Shown here: in pieces, positions 1 through 10,366 of the stretch
How positions within the stretch are numbered: the stretch's first letter is position 1
How the letters are laid out: each line of letters opens with the position of its first letter
Assembly (NCBI RefSeq): GCF_030272615.1
Contig: NC_081410.1
Span: 292,488,457-292,552,456 of the forward strand
Source: Cryptomeria japonica
Taxonomy: Eukaryota > Streptophyta > Pinopsida > Cupressales > Cupressaceae
Length of the DNA: 64,000 bases
Direction: 5' to 3'
Notes under the pieces: generated by a model
Database searches by the model: none
What the model was told of the DNA's origin: nothing
What the model saw: the letters and a program-made list of their open reading frames with translations, nothing else
Position numbers and translations under genes: made by a program

Positions 1-40
1 CCCCCTCTCAGTGTCTTTGGGACTGTCATTGATTCTAACA
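1..40 (+). repeat. 3' end of a copia-type LTR (cut by window edge)
   Basis: The first 40 bases read CCCCCTCTCAGTG, then GACTGTCATTGATTCTAACA. The same layout (C-tract, CTCTCAG, then ...CTAACA) ends the complete plus-strand LTR at 30190-31249 and, reversed, starts the LTR at 50844. I infer an LTR terminus ending at base 40, inserted into the gypsy integrase relic that starts at 41. The expected 5-bp duplicate of TTAGT (41-45) would lie upstream of the window. Confidence 0.6.
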
Positions 41-751
41 TTAGTAACTAGGTTTGGAGTACCTGAATCAATCATTTCAGATAATGCTTTAGCATTTGTT
101 GGATTAAGAGTAAGTGATTGGGCTGTCTAGAATGACATTCATCTGAATACTTCATCAAATTATTACCCACAGAGTAATGGTTTGGCAAAATCCATGAATA
201 AGAATCTAATAAAGATGTTCAAAAGAACCATGGAGGATAATTAGAGAATTTGACATACTAAGTTGAAATTTTCATTGTGGGTAGATATGATAACTTCCAA
301 AAGGTCCATTGGGAATTCCCCATATGTTTTTGTTTATCGAAAGGAGGCAATATTTCCTTTATATTTGGAGCTTCCATCTCTTGATATTATGCACCAACTA
401 GAGATGTTTGAGGAACAAGACCTAATGATAGTTAGGTATGCTCAACTTATGGAGCTAGAAGAGTTAAGCGATAAGGCAATGAAGTCCATGGAGTATCATT
501 AGCTCCAAACAAAAAGATTCTTTGATAAGAGAGAAACACCAATAGTATTCAATGAGGGTGATATTGTGCTCAGATGGGATGTATTGAAGAGAAAGTTGGG
601 ATAACACACCAAGTTTGACAGGATGTGGAGTAGCCTATTTATTATCATTGAATGCAAAGAGCATAATGCATTTCAATTATCAAAGATGGATGGAGAAATT
701 TTGCCTATCATAGTAAATGGCATATACCTCAAACATTATTTTAAGGCTTGA
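41..751 (+). pseudogene. Ty3/gypsy integrase, C-terminal half (decayed)
   Basis: One frame runs from 41 to the stop at 749-751. It reads RFGVPESIISDNA (second catalytic Asp region of the DDE core), YYPQSNGLAKSMNK (where the Glu-containing helix normally lies), then GNSPYVFVYRKEAIFP and a C-terminal stretch with LLRWD-like and KHYF motifs typical of Ty3/gypsy integrases of the Tat/Athila kind. In-frame stops lie at 128 (TAG), 242 (TAG), 500 (TAG) and 602 (TAA). In the family the enzyme inserts element cDNA into chromosomes; this copy cannot be functional. The upstream pol region is absent because an LTR ends at base 40. Assignment to integrase is firm; the lineage is an inference. Confidence 0.85.
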
Positions 752-3301
752 TCTACCCTGTACATGCTAGATTAGGTGATTTATTTTCAATAAGTGTTTT
801 TGCACCATATATTAGATGCAAGTTTCAATTCCATGTGTTGTTCAACACATTTAGGTAGTTTTTCATCTGCATTTTTGGTGTTCAATAAGTTTCCAGGTTC
901 TCAATCTACTGATTTATAGTATGTTCAAGTCCCTTTTTGAGGTTTTGACAGGTTTTTGAGTGACTTTGTACGCAATGGATAGGCTTAGGCAACTGGCCAA
1001 GATGTTTAATAGGAAAACATATAGCAGATATCATCGAAAAATAAATGTTACCTATTTTTGCTACTATCTAAAACAAGTAGTGTTGTTTACATTTTACAAG
1101 TGGAAAGAAGGTACATTTTCTTCTGCTATATCACATTCACGTGCATAAAGAAAAAATAGAAGATTACACTATCACATTGCATTTTTTAGATGAATATAAC
1201 ATAGAAGAGAGTGTATAATCTTTTAAGATATTTATTTATAATGTAAATGTATAAGGTCTCACACAAGCTATGAGACTAACTCTTTTAGTACAAATGAAAG
1301 AAAAGTATATACATTTATAGACACAGAGGAAAATAAATGCACATATAGAGAAAGGTGACCTGTCATTGCCTAAATGACAAGTCCTGGTCTTGGTTAGGTC
1401 ACCTTGTATCATTTTTGGTCTTTCGCTTGTCCTACATCTAGTTGATACTCATTGCTACTCCTAGTTACATGCATTTGAGAGAGAGTGTTTTTAGAGAAAT
1501 GAGGGATCATCAATTAAAATATGTGCATACATCTATAAACATATAATTTAATCTTCACGTGAAATAAAATAGCTATGCATTCCAATTACCATAGATGTCT
1601 AAGAAAATAGGAGAATTATCAAACACATCTATCATATACTCATTTTTATCTAACATTGTTTCCTTCCTTGTGAAAACATAGGTGAAATCATATCATTGAG
1701 GTTGATTCAATGTTATTGATTCAACATGTGGAGTAAAATGAGGCTCCCACAAGGATAGATCCCAACATGTTGCAATTTAATGATAGTGGCGGCCAAAAAC
1801 AAAATTCATGTTTTAGTCTGGTTCAATCAAGCAAGGGTTCATCATTCACAACAGTGAATTGATAAATTCACTAGTATAAAAGACAAATCACTTCTCAATG
1901 GAACCAGACTTAAACAATAAAGACCAAACAATCATGAGTAAAAAGAATCAAGGACCATAGCAACTAAAAAAAATCACAGCCAGTAAGGAAAAATACATGA
2001 GGAAAGATAAAGATTGCTACAGGGTTGTCAATGATAGTGAAGGCAACAATGCACTGTGTTTTGATACAATGAGCAATATACAATCACATCATTATCTAAC
2101 AAGAAAACATGGAACAATGACCAACATTTCCTAAGAGGAATAAAGACATTGAAAGGCTTTGAGAATATTTGGAGCTATCAAAGGTGAGAGAGATAATACC
2201 ATAAGAATCTTGAGCCAAGGATACAATCTACAAAGTCTAATAAGAACTCAGGGACAACAGTGGTTGTTGTTACAACACAAATCAAGATTTAAAGACAATC
2301 TTAGCTATCATAAAAGAGCTTCAAGATGAAAACTCTTATAACACTCAAGTTTGTAGCCCTCTACACAAGGATGGAAGAACACAGTGAGCATCTCCATGAT
2401 TATGGATCACTGTCAAAAGATAGCATAGAGATTCAAAAGCCACACATCATAAAGAAAAGATATAAATCATGTCCAATAATAGAAAAAAGTACTTTCATGA
2501 TCATTGAAAATGACATGAGAAGCATGTATGTATTAATTTCTATAAACAGTAAGAAAGAGAGTGAAATGATTGTTGGTACAAAGAGCTAGGACAAATTTGT
2601 AATAGTGAAGGAAGAAATCATCCCTCTGATTGATAAAAATTAATGTTATAAACATCAAGAATTAATAGCATGAGTTCATTGAAAATGAGAAGATGACAAT
2701 GAGAACATAAATGGATTCACATAGTTGAATGGAAATGACATAATATTGGCTATTGGGTAAATGGCAAGCCACTATTATATGAATATATAGAAGGATAGAG
2801 CATAGTTCTTCAAAGCAGTCGAATCCTTATTGGATGGAGAATATGCTAAACCAATAACATAGTTTGTGATCAAATGACAGTCTTGGGCAGTTTTGAGACC
2901 AAAAGGCCAATCACCATACAAAAATTAACATGGATCAGCTATGACAAAATGTGTAGAGTGTTCAAAGGAAGAAAAAAAAGCCAAAACACGGGCATTTCAT
3001 GAGCACATCAAGGATCAAAACCATGAGTAGATTTAGAGTATTAGAGAATGTCATTCTTAACCTTAAATTGACAAAGGCACTGCCATTTTTTAAAAGAAGC
3101 AAACCCTTATGCCTACTAAATTAGGTCAAAATGAAAAAATTTCTTCTCAAGATCCAAAAAGAGTCATTGAGAAACATTGGCAACAAAATATAATGTTAGA
3201 AATCTCTATTGGTACAGAGTCATATCCAGTCTCATACATTTCTAACATTTCCATTCTCACCAATACAGTCAAGATAGAGAAGACCAGTCAAATGACGAAA
3301 A
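752..3301. other. AT-rich filler, no gene recognised
   Basis: About 2.5 kb downstream of the gypsy integrase stop. Short open frames (960-1148, 2326-2589, 3109-3339) have no recognisable motifs. The stretch may be the 3' untranslated part and LTR of the gypsy relic, but I could not find an LTR boundary or polypurine tract. It continues at 9952 on the far side of the copia insertion. Confidence 0.5.
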
Positions 3302-3306
3302 AGATG
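3302..3306. repeat. Target-site duplication AGATG (left)
   Basis: AGATG immediately precedes the LTR start at 3307 and recurs at 9947-9951 immediately after the right LTR. A 5-bp duplication is the normal integration scar of plant copia elements. Confidence 0.93.
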
Positions 3307-3754
3307 TGTAGGATTTTGCCAAGATCAAGGGCACAATGAAAAGCATAAAAAGAGACAATAGAATGACAAGAACAAACTATATTCTCATCAATATGCAAAT
3401 GATCAACTGGATTAACCAATATAATGAATATAGGCCTGCTTATATAGGCAAGGCCATATGGATGTATGAGCACACAATTATGACATGTGGCTCAATGAGA
3501 AACAAGTGTAGGTAAGAAATACTAGGGGTAGGTAAGAGAAATAATATAATATTCCACAAGAGGTGGATGACCCACCGAATGTGGAGTGTAACAGCAAAAT
3601 AAGACCACAAAAGGTGGAATTTCTCCTACAAGCCCTATCCCTATGTGCACACTTCCCTAAGTGTCTCAAATTCAAACTACGAAGAGATGCATTATCCTAA
3701 GTTAACTTAAGTAAGTGTAATAATATCCAAAATGAATATTTATTTACACCAACA
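3307..3754 (-). repeat. 3' LTR of the copia element
   Basis: This 448-bp repeat starts TGTAGGATTTTGCC and ends TTTACACCAACA in plus coordinates. It matches 9499-9946 except for about five substitutions (three transitions, two transversions). The polypurine tract at 3755 identifies it as the 3' LTR of a minus-strand element. Confidence 0.96.
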
Positions 3755-3763
3755 CCCCCCCTT
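3755..3763 (-). promoter_or_regulatory. Polypurine tract
   Basis: Seven C then TT on the plus strand, i.e. AAGGGGGGG on the element strand, directly abutting the 3' LTR. This is the expected plus-strand DNA priming site in reverse transcription. Confidence 0.85.
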
Positions 3764-4039
3764 AAGTGCAACTTAGGGGAATGAAGACTCAAGTCAACAA
3801 TGCAAGATGGTTCCCGGCTACTAGGCCATGATAGGTACCCATGTACAATATGCAAATGCAAGCAAAACTATGCAATGCAATCTCTCACAAACAGAGAAAG
3901 GGAGAAAACCCAGTGGGAAAAAACTCCCCCCCAAAAGAGAGATGAATGTACAAAAGACTCTCAAAGAAGAAGGACAAAACCTCAAAGAGGAAAAAGTCCC
4001 CCCCATAAGAGAGGAAGGAGAAGTCGGCTAACCCCCCCT

Positions 4040-4505
4040 AATGACACATCCCACACCCCCAAGAGAGCTCGCAACTACTGGAACTTACTCTTGGTGAAAG
4101 GTTTGGTGAATATGTCAGCAACCTGCTCTACTATAGGACAATACTACAAATCAATGACCTGCTCCTGGATGAGCTCTCAGATATAGTGCATATGAATCTC
4201 AATGTGTTTGGTCCGCTGGTGCTGGACCGGGTTCTTCAAGATCGCAATAGCACTCTGATTGTCACAATGTAGAACTCTCGGCTGTGGAGTGGTGAATCCA
4301 AACTCTGTGAGGATATGCTGGAGCCAAATGGTCTCAGTCGCTGCGTTAACAGTGCCTTGATACTCAGCCTCAGTCGAAGAGAGAGAAATAGCATGTTGCT
4401 TCTCTGCCAACAAATGGGGCCCGAACCAAGGTGAAAACTGTAACCAGAAGTATACTTACGATCATCAAGATCGCCAGCCCAATCGGAGTCTATGTAACCA
4501 ACCAA
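4040..4505 (-). pseudogene. Copia RNase H domain (decayed)
   Basis: On the minus strand the sequence reads DSDWAGDLDDRKYTSGY, then SLSSTEAEYQGTVNAATE, HCDNQSAIAI and HQRTKHIEI, ending in VADIFTKPF. These are the RNase H blocks at the end of copia pol; the D, E and D residues expected for catalysis are visible. The enzyme degrades the RNA strand of the RNA-DNA hybrid during reverse transcription. The domain is split by a frameshift near 4405, has a TGA at 4177-4179, and has two further TAG codons nearer the 3' end. The exact end of the reading frame is uncertain because of the frame changes. Confidence 0.88.
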
Positions 4506-5594
4506 GCGAAGTCCTATGCCTGCTACATAGTGAATCCCATAGTGATGTGTACCCTAGATGTAATGAAGGATGTGTTTGGCGGTTTTCCAATGAAGCTCAT
4601 GTGGTTCCTACAGGAAGTGGGAAACCATGCCAACTGCAAATGAAATATCAGGGCGTGTATGAGTCAAGTAGATGAGACTACCCACAAGCTGACGATACAA
4701 AGTGGCATCAACTAGTGGAGAAGAACACTGAGCCTCAAGCTTGACTCCTAAAAGAAAGGGAGTAGGGGCAGGCTTACAATCAGCCATATGAAAGCATGCA
4801 AGTAGATCAAGAGCATACTTGGGCTGTGATAGTGTAATCCCTAAAGGTGACTATGAAATCTCTATCCTGAGAAAGTAGTGCAAAAGACCCAAGTCAGTCA
4901 TAGCAAATCTGTCATGCAAAGCAGATTTGACCCTGCTAATGATGGATGAAGTACTCCCTGTAATGATCAAGTCATCAACATAGAGCACAAGTATCAGGTG
5001 AGAGTCATCCTGTCGCAAAATGTAGACATTCGGATTGGAATGACACCTGGTGAACCCTGCAGAGAGAAGAAAGGAATCCATCTTGGCATACCAAGCCCTG
5101 AGGGCCTGCTTAAGGCCATAGAGAGATTTCCTTAGTCTGCAAACCAAGGAAGTATCTTGGATGAAACCCTGTGGTTGCTCCATATAATTCTCCTCATCAA
5201 GATCACCATGAAGAAAAGCACTCTTCACATCCATCTGATGTATAGCCCAACCATGAGCTACAACAATAGCAAGTGTCAAACGAATGGAGTTCATCTTGGC
5301 TACGGGTGCAAAGGTCTCAGTATAATCAACACCTACAACCTGCGAGAAACCTTTCGCAACAAGCCGAGCCTTATACTTATCCACACTACCATCTACTGCA
5401 AACTTGGTCCGATAGATCCACTTACATTGAACCATCTTTCTCCCCTGAGGGAGATGGACTAGATCCCATGTGTTGTTCCTCATCAAGGAACTATACTCTT
5501 TCTCCATAGCTTGGTCCCACTCAGGAACCCCTGATGCTTCCCTAAATGTCTGTGGATCGGAAGTGGTAGCAATGAATGCATTTGGAAGATCCTT
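4506..5594 (-). pseudogene. Copia reverse transcriptase domain (decayed)
   Basis: The minus strand reads EYSSLMRNNTWDLV, YRTKFAVDGSVDKYKARLVA, then APVAKMNSIR, HQMDVKSAFLHGDL and the catalytic LYVDDLIITGS. This is the standard block order of copia RT, which copies element RNA into cDNA. The reading frame is open from 5507 to 4854, then hits TAG at 4851-4853. The C-terminal part (THTRPDISFAVG, ...HYGIHY) has two more TAG codons where a glutamine is usual. Another TAG at 5595-5597 separates RT from the integrase tail. The YVDD active site is intact, so loss is by nonsense rather than catalytic mutation. Confidence 0.93.
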
Positions 5595-5597
5595 CTA

Positions 5598-6865
5598 TTG
5601 TGATTGAGTTCTCCATGTATCTGAAGGATCCCCAACAAGAGAACCTGCAGACTCAAGTTTCTGTCGAGCCCAACGAGGTCTAGGTGGAGGTGGAAAATGA
5701 GGCTCCTCAACTGCAAGTGGACCTTGAAGAGGTGTTACCCTGCGAGTCGGAGTTGAAGGAGTCTCATCATCTAAATCACTAACATCACTATCCACAATGG
5801 AGGAAGGTGGAGGAGGTAGAGAGGCTAAGCTAGGAGAGCTTTCCTCAAAGTGAACACTCCTCTCAATGAACACCTCATGTGTCTCTGGATCCATCAATCT
5901 GTATGCCTTAACACCCTTAGGATATCCAACAAATATGCAAGGCTGACTCTGAGGTTCCAATGCCTTGCATTTCTGCAGAGGTATGCGAGCCCATGCTGGA
6001 CACCTAAAGACTCTAAAATGTCTCACAATCGGTTTTCTACCAGCCCAAGCCTCAAAAGGAGTAATACCTTGCAAAGCTTTGTGAGGAACCCGATTCTGGA
6101 TGTGTGTGGCACAATTGATAGCCTCTGCCCAAAAAGAAGGATCAAGAGAACGTGCATGTATCATATAGCTAGCTAGCCATTTCTTTGAGAGTTCTATTCT
6201 TGCATTTTGCAACCTTGTTCTGCTGTGGAGTGTATGCAACAGAATGCTGAAGATCAATCCCCTCAAATGTACAAAAATCCTCAAGTCTCTTGTTCACATA
6301 TTATTCCATTATCTGTGCGAAGAATCTTGACCACTTTCCTTGATTGCTTCTCCACACGAGTCTTGAAGTCCTGAAATCTGTCAAATACTTCACTCTTATG
6401 AATAAGAAAGTAGACCCAAGTGAAGCGGGAGTAGTCATCAATGAAGGTGAGAACATAGCGGGCCTTACTAAATGAAGGTGCTGGAAATGGACCTGCTACA
6501 TCGCTGTGAACAAGCTGAAGAACTTCCAAAGCTTTCCAAGCTTTCCCCTTATCAAACTTCTCCTTGGGATGCTTGCCCATGGAACAACCTGAACATACAC
6601 CCTCTAAAAAACTGATTCGAGGTAGACCTGTGACCATGTCTTTAGTGCTTAGCTGCTGAAGATAGCGGTAGTTGAGGTGACCAAACCACTCATGCCATAG
6701 CTTACTTTCTAAATTTGAATGAGTAAGCAAGGCCCTAGAAGGTGAACTTGGCACAAAGTGGGAGAATGAATAAAGCCTTGAGTTGTCATTGACTTTTCCC
6801 ACTGCTACCAAGGCATCATCATCAAGTTCCTTTACCACAACTGAATCTGGTGTAAACTCAACCTT
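5598..6865 (-). pseudogene. Copia integrase domain (decayed)
   Basis: The minus strand begins with the HHCC zinc-binding region (WHEWFGHLN ... GVCSGCSMGKH). The DDE core follows: HSDVAGPF, FIDDYSRFTWVYF and LRTDNG, then a C-terminal region (PFEAWAGRKP, FVGYPKGVKAYRL). Integrase inserts the cDNA into the genome. The frame is lost just after the DNG motif near 6283 and re-enters near 6185 (KKWLASYMIHARSL), so two shifts flank the stretch with the catalytic Glu. The TAA at 6866-6868 upstream separates it from protease. The linker to RT is long and rich in Pro/Ser. Confidence 0.9.
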
Positions 6866-8036
6866 TTACCCATTCCCATAGTGAGTGATTTGGTAGATGG
6901 AGAGAAGGTTGGTAGACAGGTTAGGAACATAGAGAACATTCTCAAATGTGCCATCATCCATGTCAATTGAACCTTTCCCTTCAACCTCTACTTGTGTGTC
7001 ATCACCTATGTAAATGTGAGGTACCTTAGATGGCTTCAATGAAGAAAACTGCTCCCTTGTAGAACCCATGTGATATGAGGCACCCGAGTCAAGTATCCAT
7101 TGCTGTGAAGAACCTATTGTAGCCACAAATGCTTGCCCTTTTCCCTTAGACTGTGAGGAAGAGGAAGGAGATGATTCCTTCTTTGTGTAGGCGGATGGCA
7201 AGTTGATGTTGTTTTTCTTGAGAAGATTAGTTAACTCATCAACTTGCTTTGCATGGCATCGATGCTCATCATGACCATACTTCTTGCAATATGCACAAGT
7301 TGGTTTATCCTTCTTAGGTGGTGGCCCCTTCTTGGAAGAGGATGAAAAATCACCTTGTGATGGAGAGGATGATTGTCCTTTTTCCTGGTGTGGCTTAGAC
7401 TTAGAGTGCTTCTTCTTCTTGTTGGAATCTTTGCCTTGACTTCCTTGATTCCCTTGATTAGCCACCAAAGCCTTGGACTTTGAAGACTTGAGAAGCCCCA
7501 TGTTCAACAACTTAGATTGTTCCAATATCAACATTTCTATGAAAGCATCAAATGAAGGCATAGCATAGGAACTCCCCACTATCAAACGATGAGTTTGGAA
7601 GCTAGATACAAATGCTGCATATTCTGGTGCAAGCTTGTCCAACAAGTTGAATATCAACTAAGCATCCTTTTTGTCAATTCCACAATCCTTAAGCTTTTCT
7701 CTTAGCTCTTTGCTTTGGTGACATAATCTTGGATTGTATCAAAACTCTTGGGATCCAAGTTGGTGAGCTCATTGTCAATCTGATAGCCTATGATTTCATC
7801 AACTTGACCATACAATTTCTGAAACATATCCCAAGCCTGCGCAAAGTTCCAAGAGCCATGCAATTCTTTGTGAGCCATTCTAATTGAGCATTTGGATCAG
7901 CCTTAGGATCAGGTGGTGCTGTTATTGTTCCATCTATGTAATGTGTGAGACCCTTTTCCATTAATTTACTCCATACTTTAATTTTCCATGATGCATAATT
8001 ATGTGGAGTTAAAGGTGGAAATTTATTAGGACTCAT
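6866..8036 (-). pseudogene. Copia gag and protease region (decayed)
   Basis: The likely start is the minus ATG at 8036 (MSPNKFPPLTPHNYASWK), a usual copia Gag opening. A frameshift near 7830 and a TAG at 7658-7660 break Gag. The region 7657-6869 stays open and holds a lysine/serine-rich tail, a CCHC zinc knuckle (CAYCKKYGHDEHRC) that binds RNA, and the aspartic protease motif WILDSGASYHM. Gag packages the RNA and protease cuts the polyprotein. The frame ends at a TAA (6866-6868). The upstream in-frame ATG near 8081 is less likely because its extension lacks Gag features. Confidence 0.9.
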
Positions 8037-9486
8037 TGCAACAAAAATGAAAAGAGCACAAAGAGAGGCACAATCACACAAGACACCCCCCCAAATTCAC
8101 TCAATCAAAGAACCCCCCCCCAAAAGTGATGATTTGGCACTTTATAAGTAGTGCGTATACAATGGGCCACTTGCAAAAAATGGCAAAGTGGACTTCTGAT
8201 TTACAATTTTACAACTGCCTCAATAAGGCCAAAAGAGACTCAAACTGATAATGCCAGAGATCTAACTAAGATCCAAGCAAATTTACAAGTACCTAATAGG
8301 CCAAATAAGACCAATATCTAAAAGTACAATTTCCACTCAAAATCTCTAAAATCTGATCATAGATTATGAAAGTAGACAAAAAAATATGCACTTTCAAACA
8401 AAATGACACCTGAAAAGGAGGTCGCATGAGCTCAAACGAGGCCTTTGAAGTTGCAGAATTAAGGATTGGACAAGTACAGCTGAGAGAATCCAAAAATTCC
8501 AAAAAACCTATGCACCAAAATCATAAAATAACCACACCACTGCGAAGATCACAAAATTTTAGCCCATTTCAAAAAAAATTGCACCAAAAAAGGAGCAAAA
8601 ATGAGCAAGATATGGCCTTTCAAAGTTGGACTGCAAAATTGAAAAGCCCAATGGAGAGGGGTCAAAATTTTTTCAAAAAGCTGCTAATGTGGTGCTGATG
8701 TCAGTAATGCACTATCTTAAATTTGACGGCCGTATGACCATCATGAGAACTTCGTCTCCCTGCTGACTGGGCGTCCGTACTGTACAGTTTGCTAACTGGG
8801 TAGATGACTGTACAGGTGACGATGCTGTCGTACGGATGCTGACATGGCACTGTGTAGGTGTACGGTTTTGACCACAAGCTAGTGGTCGCCTGCCACATGG
8901 CAGACGCAAGTCCGTCAGTTTAGTGATGCCGGCGGGCCGGCGGCGGAAGTGAGGCGGCCGACGGGACCTGCTCAGGCGGTGGCGGGGCAAGCGGTCGCTG
9001 GGCGGTGGGAAGGAAGTGACTGGCGGAAGGCAGAGACTGGCGGGAGGCGGCCAGCAGGACCTGCTCGGGCAGCAGCGGCGGCGGGTGACGTGGACCTATG
9101 GCGGCGGGCGATGTGGTACCCGCTGCGGTACTGTCTGCAGCGTGACCTGCAGCACATGTACTGTGGGGGGGGTCTGCAGACCCCCAAAAAATACTTTTTG
9201 TTTTTTTTTATTTTTTTAAATTTTATTTTTTGATCGCTTTTTTTGATTTTCGAATTTTTTTTTTTGAATTTTTTTTCGAAATCCGTACGATAATTGCCAA
9301 AATGGGGAAAAAACATTTCTCACCAAAATAGGTCGACTTTATAGTTGAAATTTATGGAAACGGCCTCCCGGATTCAACGGTGATGTCCAAATCGCTGTAT
9401 GACACCCCCCAAAAATGAAGATCCCCAAATCCAAAAATAGAAGCCTTCCACGATGTCTCCAAAAACCAATCAATGAAGGCCCAATA
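8037..9486 (-). other. Long 5' leader of the copia element with a CpG-rich core
   Basis: About 1.45 kb lies between primer site and gag. Bases 8700-9170 are GC-rich with many CG dinucleotides (GGCGGGCCGGCGGCGG and similar) and an imperfect internal direct repeat (GACCTGCTC at about 8965 and again at about 9058). A T-rich run follows at 9185-9275. I see no convincing gene in it. It may hold packaging or translation signals, or be captured DNA. Confidence 0.7.
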
Positions 9487-9498
9487 GCTCTGATACCA
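9487..9498 (-). promoter_or_regulatory. Primer-binding site (initiator tRNA-Met type)
   Basis: The minus strand reads TGGTATCAGAGC directly at the inner edge of the 5' LTR. It matches the usual plant copia primer site complementary to the 3' end of initiator tRNA-Met. Confidence 0.94.
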
Positions 9499-9946
9499 TG
9501 TAGGATTTTGCCAAGATCAAGGGCACAATGAAAAGCATAAAAAGAGACAATAGAATGACAAGAACAAACTGTATTCTCATCAATATGCAAATGATCAACT
9601 GGATTAACCAATACAATGAATATAGGCCTGCTTATATAGGCAAGGCCATATGGATGTATGAGAACACAATTATGACATGTGGCTCAATGAGAAACAAGGG
9701 TAGGTAAGAAATACTAGGGGTAGGTAAGAGAAATAATATAATATTCCACAAGAGGTGGATGACCCACCGAATGTGGAGTGTAACAGCAAAATAAGACCAC
9801 AAAAGGTGGAATTTCTCCTACAAGCCCTATCCCTATGTGCACACTTCCCTAAGTGTCTCAAATCCAAACTACGAAGAGATGCATTATCCTAAGTTAACTT
9901 AAGTAAGTGTAATAATATCCAAAATGAATATTTATTTACACCAACA
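9499..9946 (-). repeat. 5' LTR of the copia element
   Basis: A 448-bp partner of 3307-3754. The primer site on its inner edge marks it as the 5' LTR, so it should hold the promoter. Confidence 0.96.
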
Positions 9947-9951
9947 AGATG
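9947..9951. repeat. Target-site duplication AGATG (right)
   Basis: AGATG follows the right LTR end and matches 3302-3306. Confidence 0.93.
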
Positions 9952-10319
9952 TTTATAGAAATGCCAATCATTTAGAGAAGTGATACCCATAGAATGGCAA
10001 CAAGTAAAAGATAAGGTTGTCATCAAAAACCACAAGACATAGTCCTACTAGGCCGATTACAATAAATATGAAAGATCTGCAACCCAAATCATATTATTAG
10101 TGTGGATATATCAACTACGAATCACAATATCAAAAAGAGCTTCATGAAAAGATGAGGATAGAAGTCCCAACAAAAATGAAATCCATAGTCACAAAGCCAA
10201 AATGTATATCCCAGCCATGATAAGCCATATGTAGTGAATGTGATTAAGGGTCAATCAAAATAGTTCCAAGGCTATTATATTTGTTGATTGCAAAAAAGAG
10301 AATGACAAGTGATTGTAAC
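9952..10319. other. AT-rich filler between copia and LINE
   Basis: Continuation of the sequence interrupted at 3302. No gene or motif recognised. Confidence 0.5.
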
Positions 10320-10332
10320 AATTAGAATGCAA
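10320..10332. repeat. Putative LINE target-site duplication (left)
   Basis: AATTAGAATGCAA matches AATTAGAGTGCAA at 18289-18301 at 12 of 13 positions. Both lie at the outer edges expected for the LINE. Confidence 0.7.
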
Positions 10333-10366
10333 TAAAATAGAGTAACAAAAATTGATAACTGTGGAA

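Larger units (their letters stand above)
3307..9946 (-). mobile_element. Complete Ty1/copia retrotransposon, coding capacity broken
   Basis: A 6.64-kb element on the minus strand with two 448-bp LTRs (TGTAGG...CCAACA), the AGATG target duplication, a 12/12 initiator-Met-type primer-binding site next to the 5' LTR and a G-rich polypurine tract next to the 3' LTR. The domain order is gag, protease, integrase, reverse transcriptase, RNase H, which defines copia. The LTRs differ at about 5 of 448 sites by eye, so the insertion is recent. The polyprotein nevertheless carries about nine in-frame stops and at least four frameshifts. The leader between primer site and gag is unusually long (about 1.45 kb) and partly CpG-rich. 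The copia lineage was not determined. Confidence 0.96.

Noticed and set aside
2326-2589. Small open frame of 87 codons as a host gene
   Set aside because: No motif, no promoter or splice signals, and AT-rich filler on both sides. Chance open frames of this size are common here.
9487-9498. tRNA gene remnant at TGGTATCAGAGC sites
   Set aside because: The 12-mer occurs only at LTR inner edges without a tRNA body, so these are primer-binding sites.
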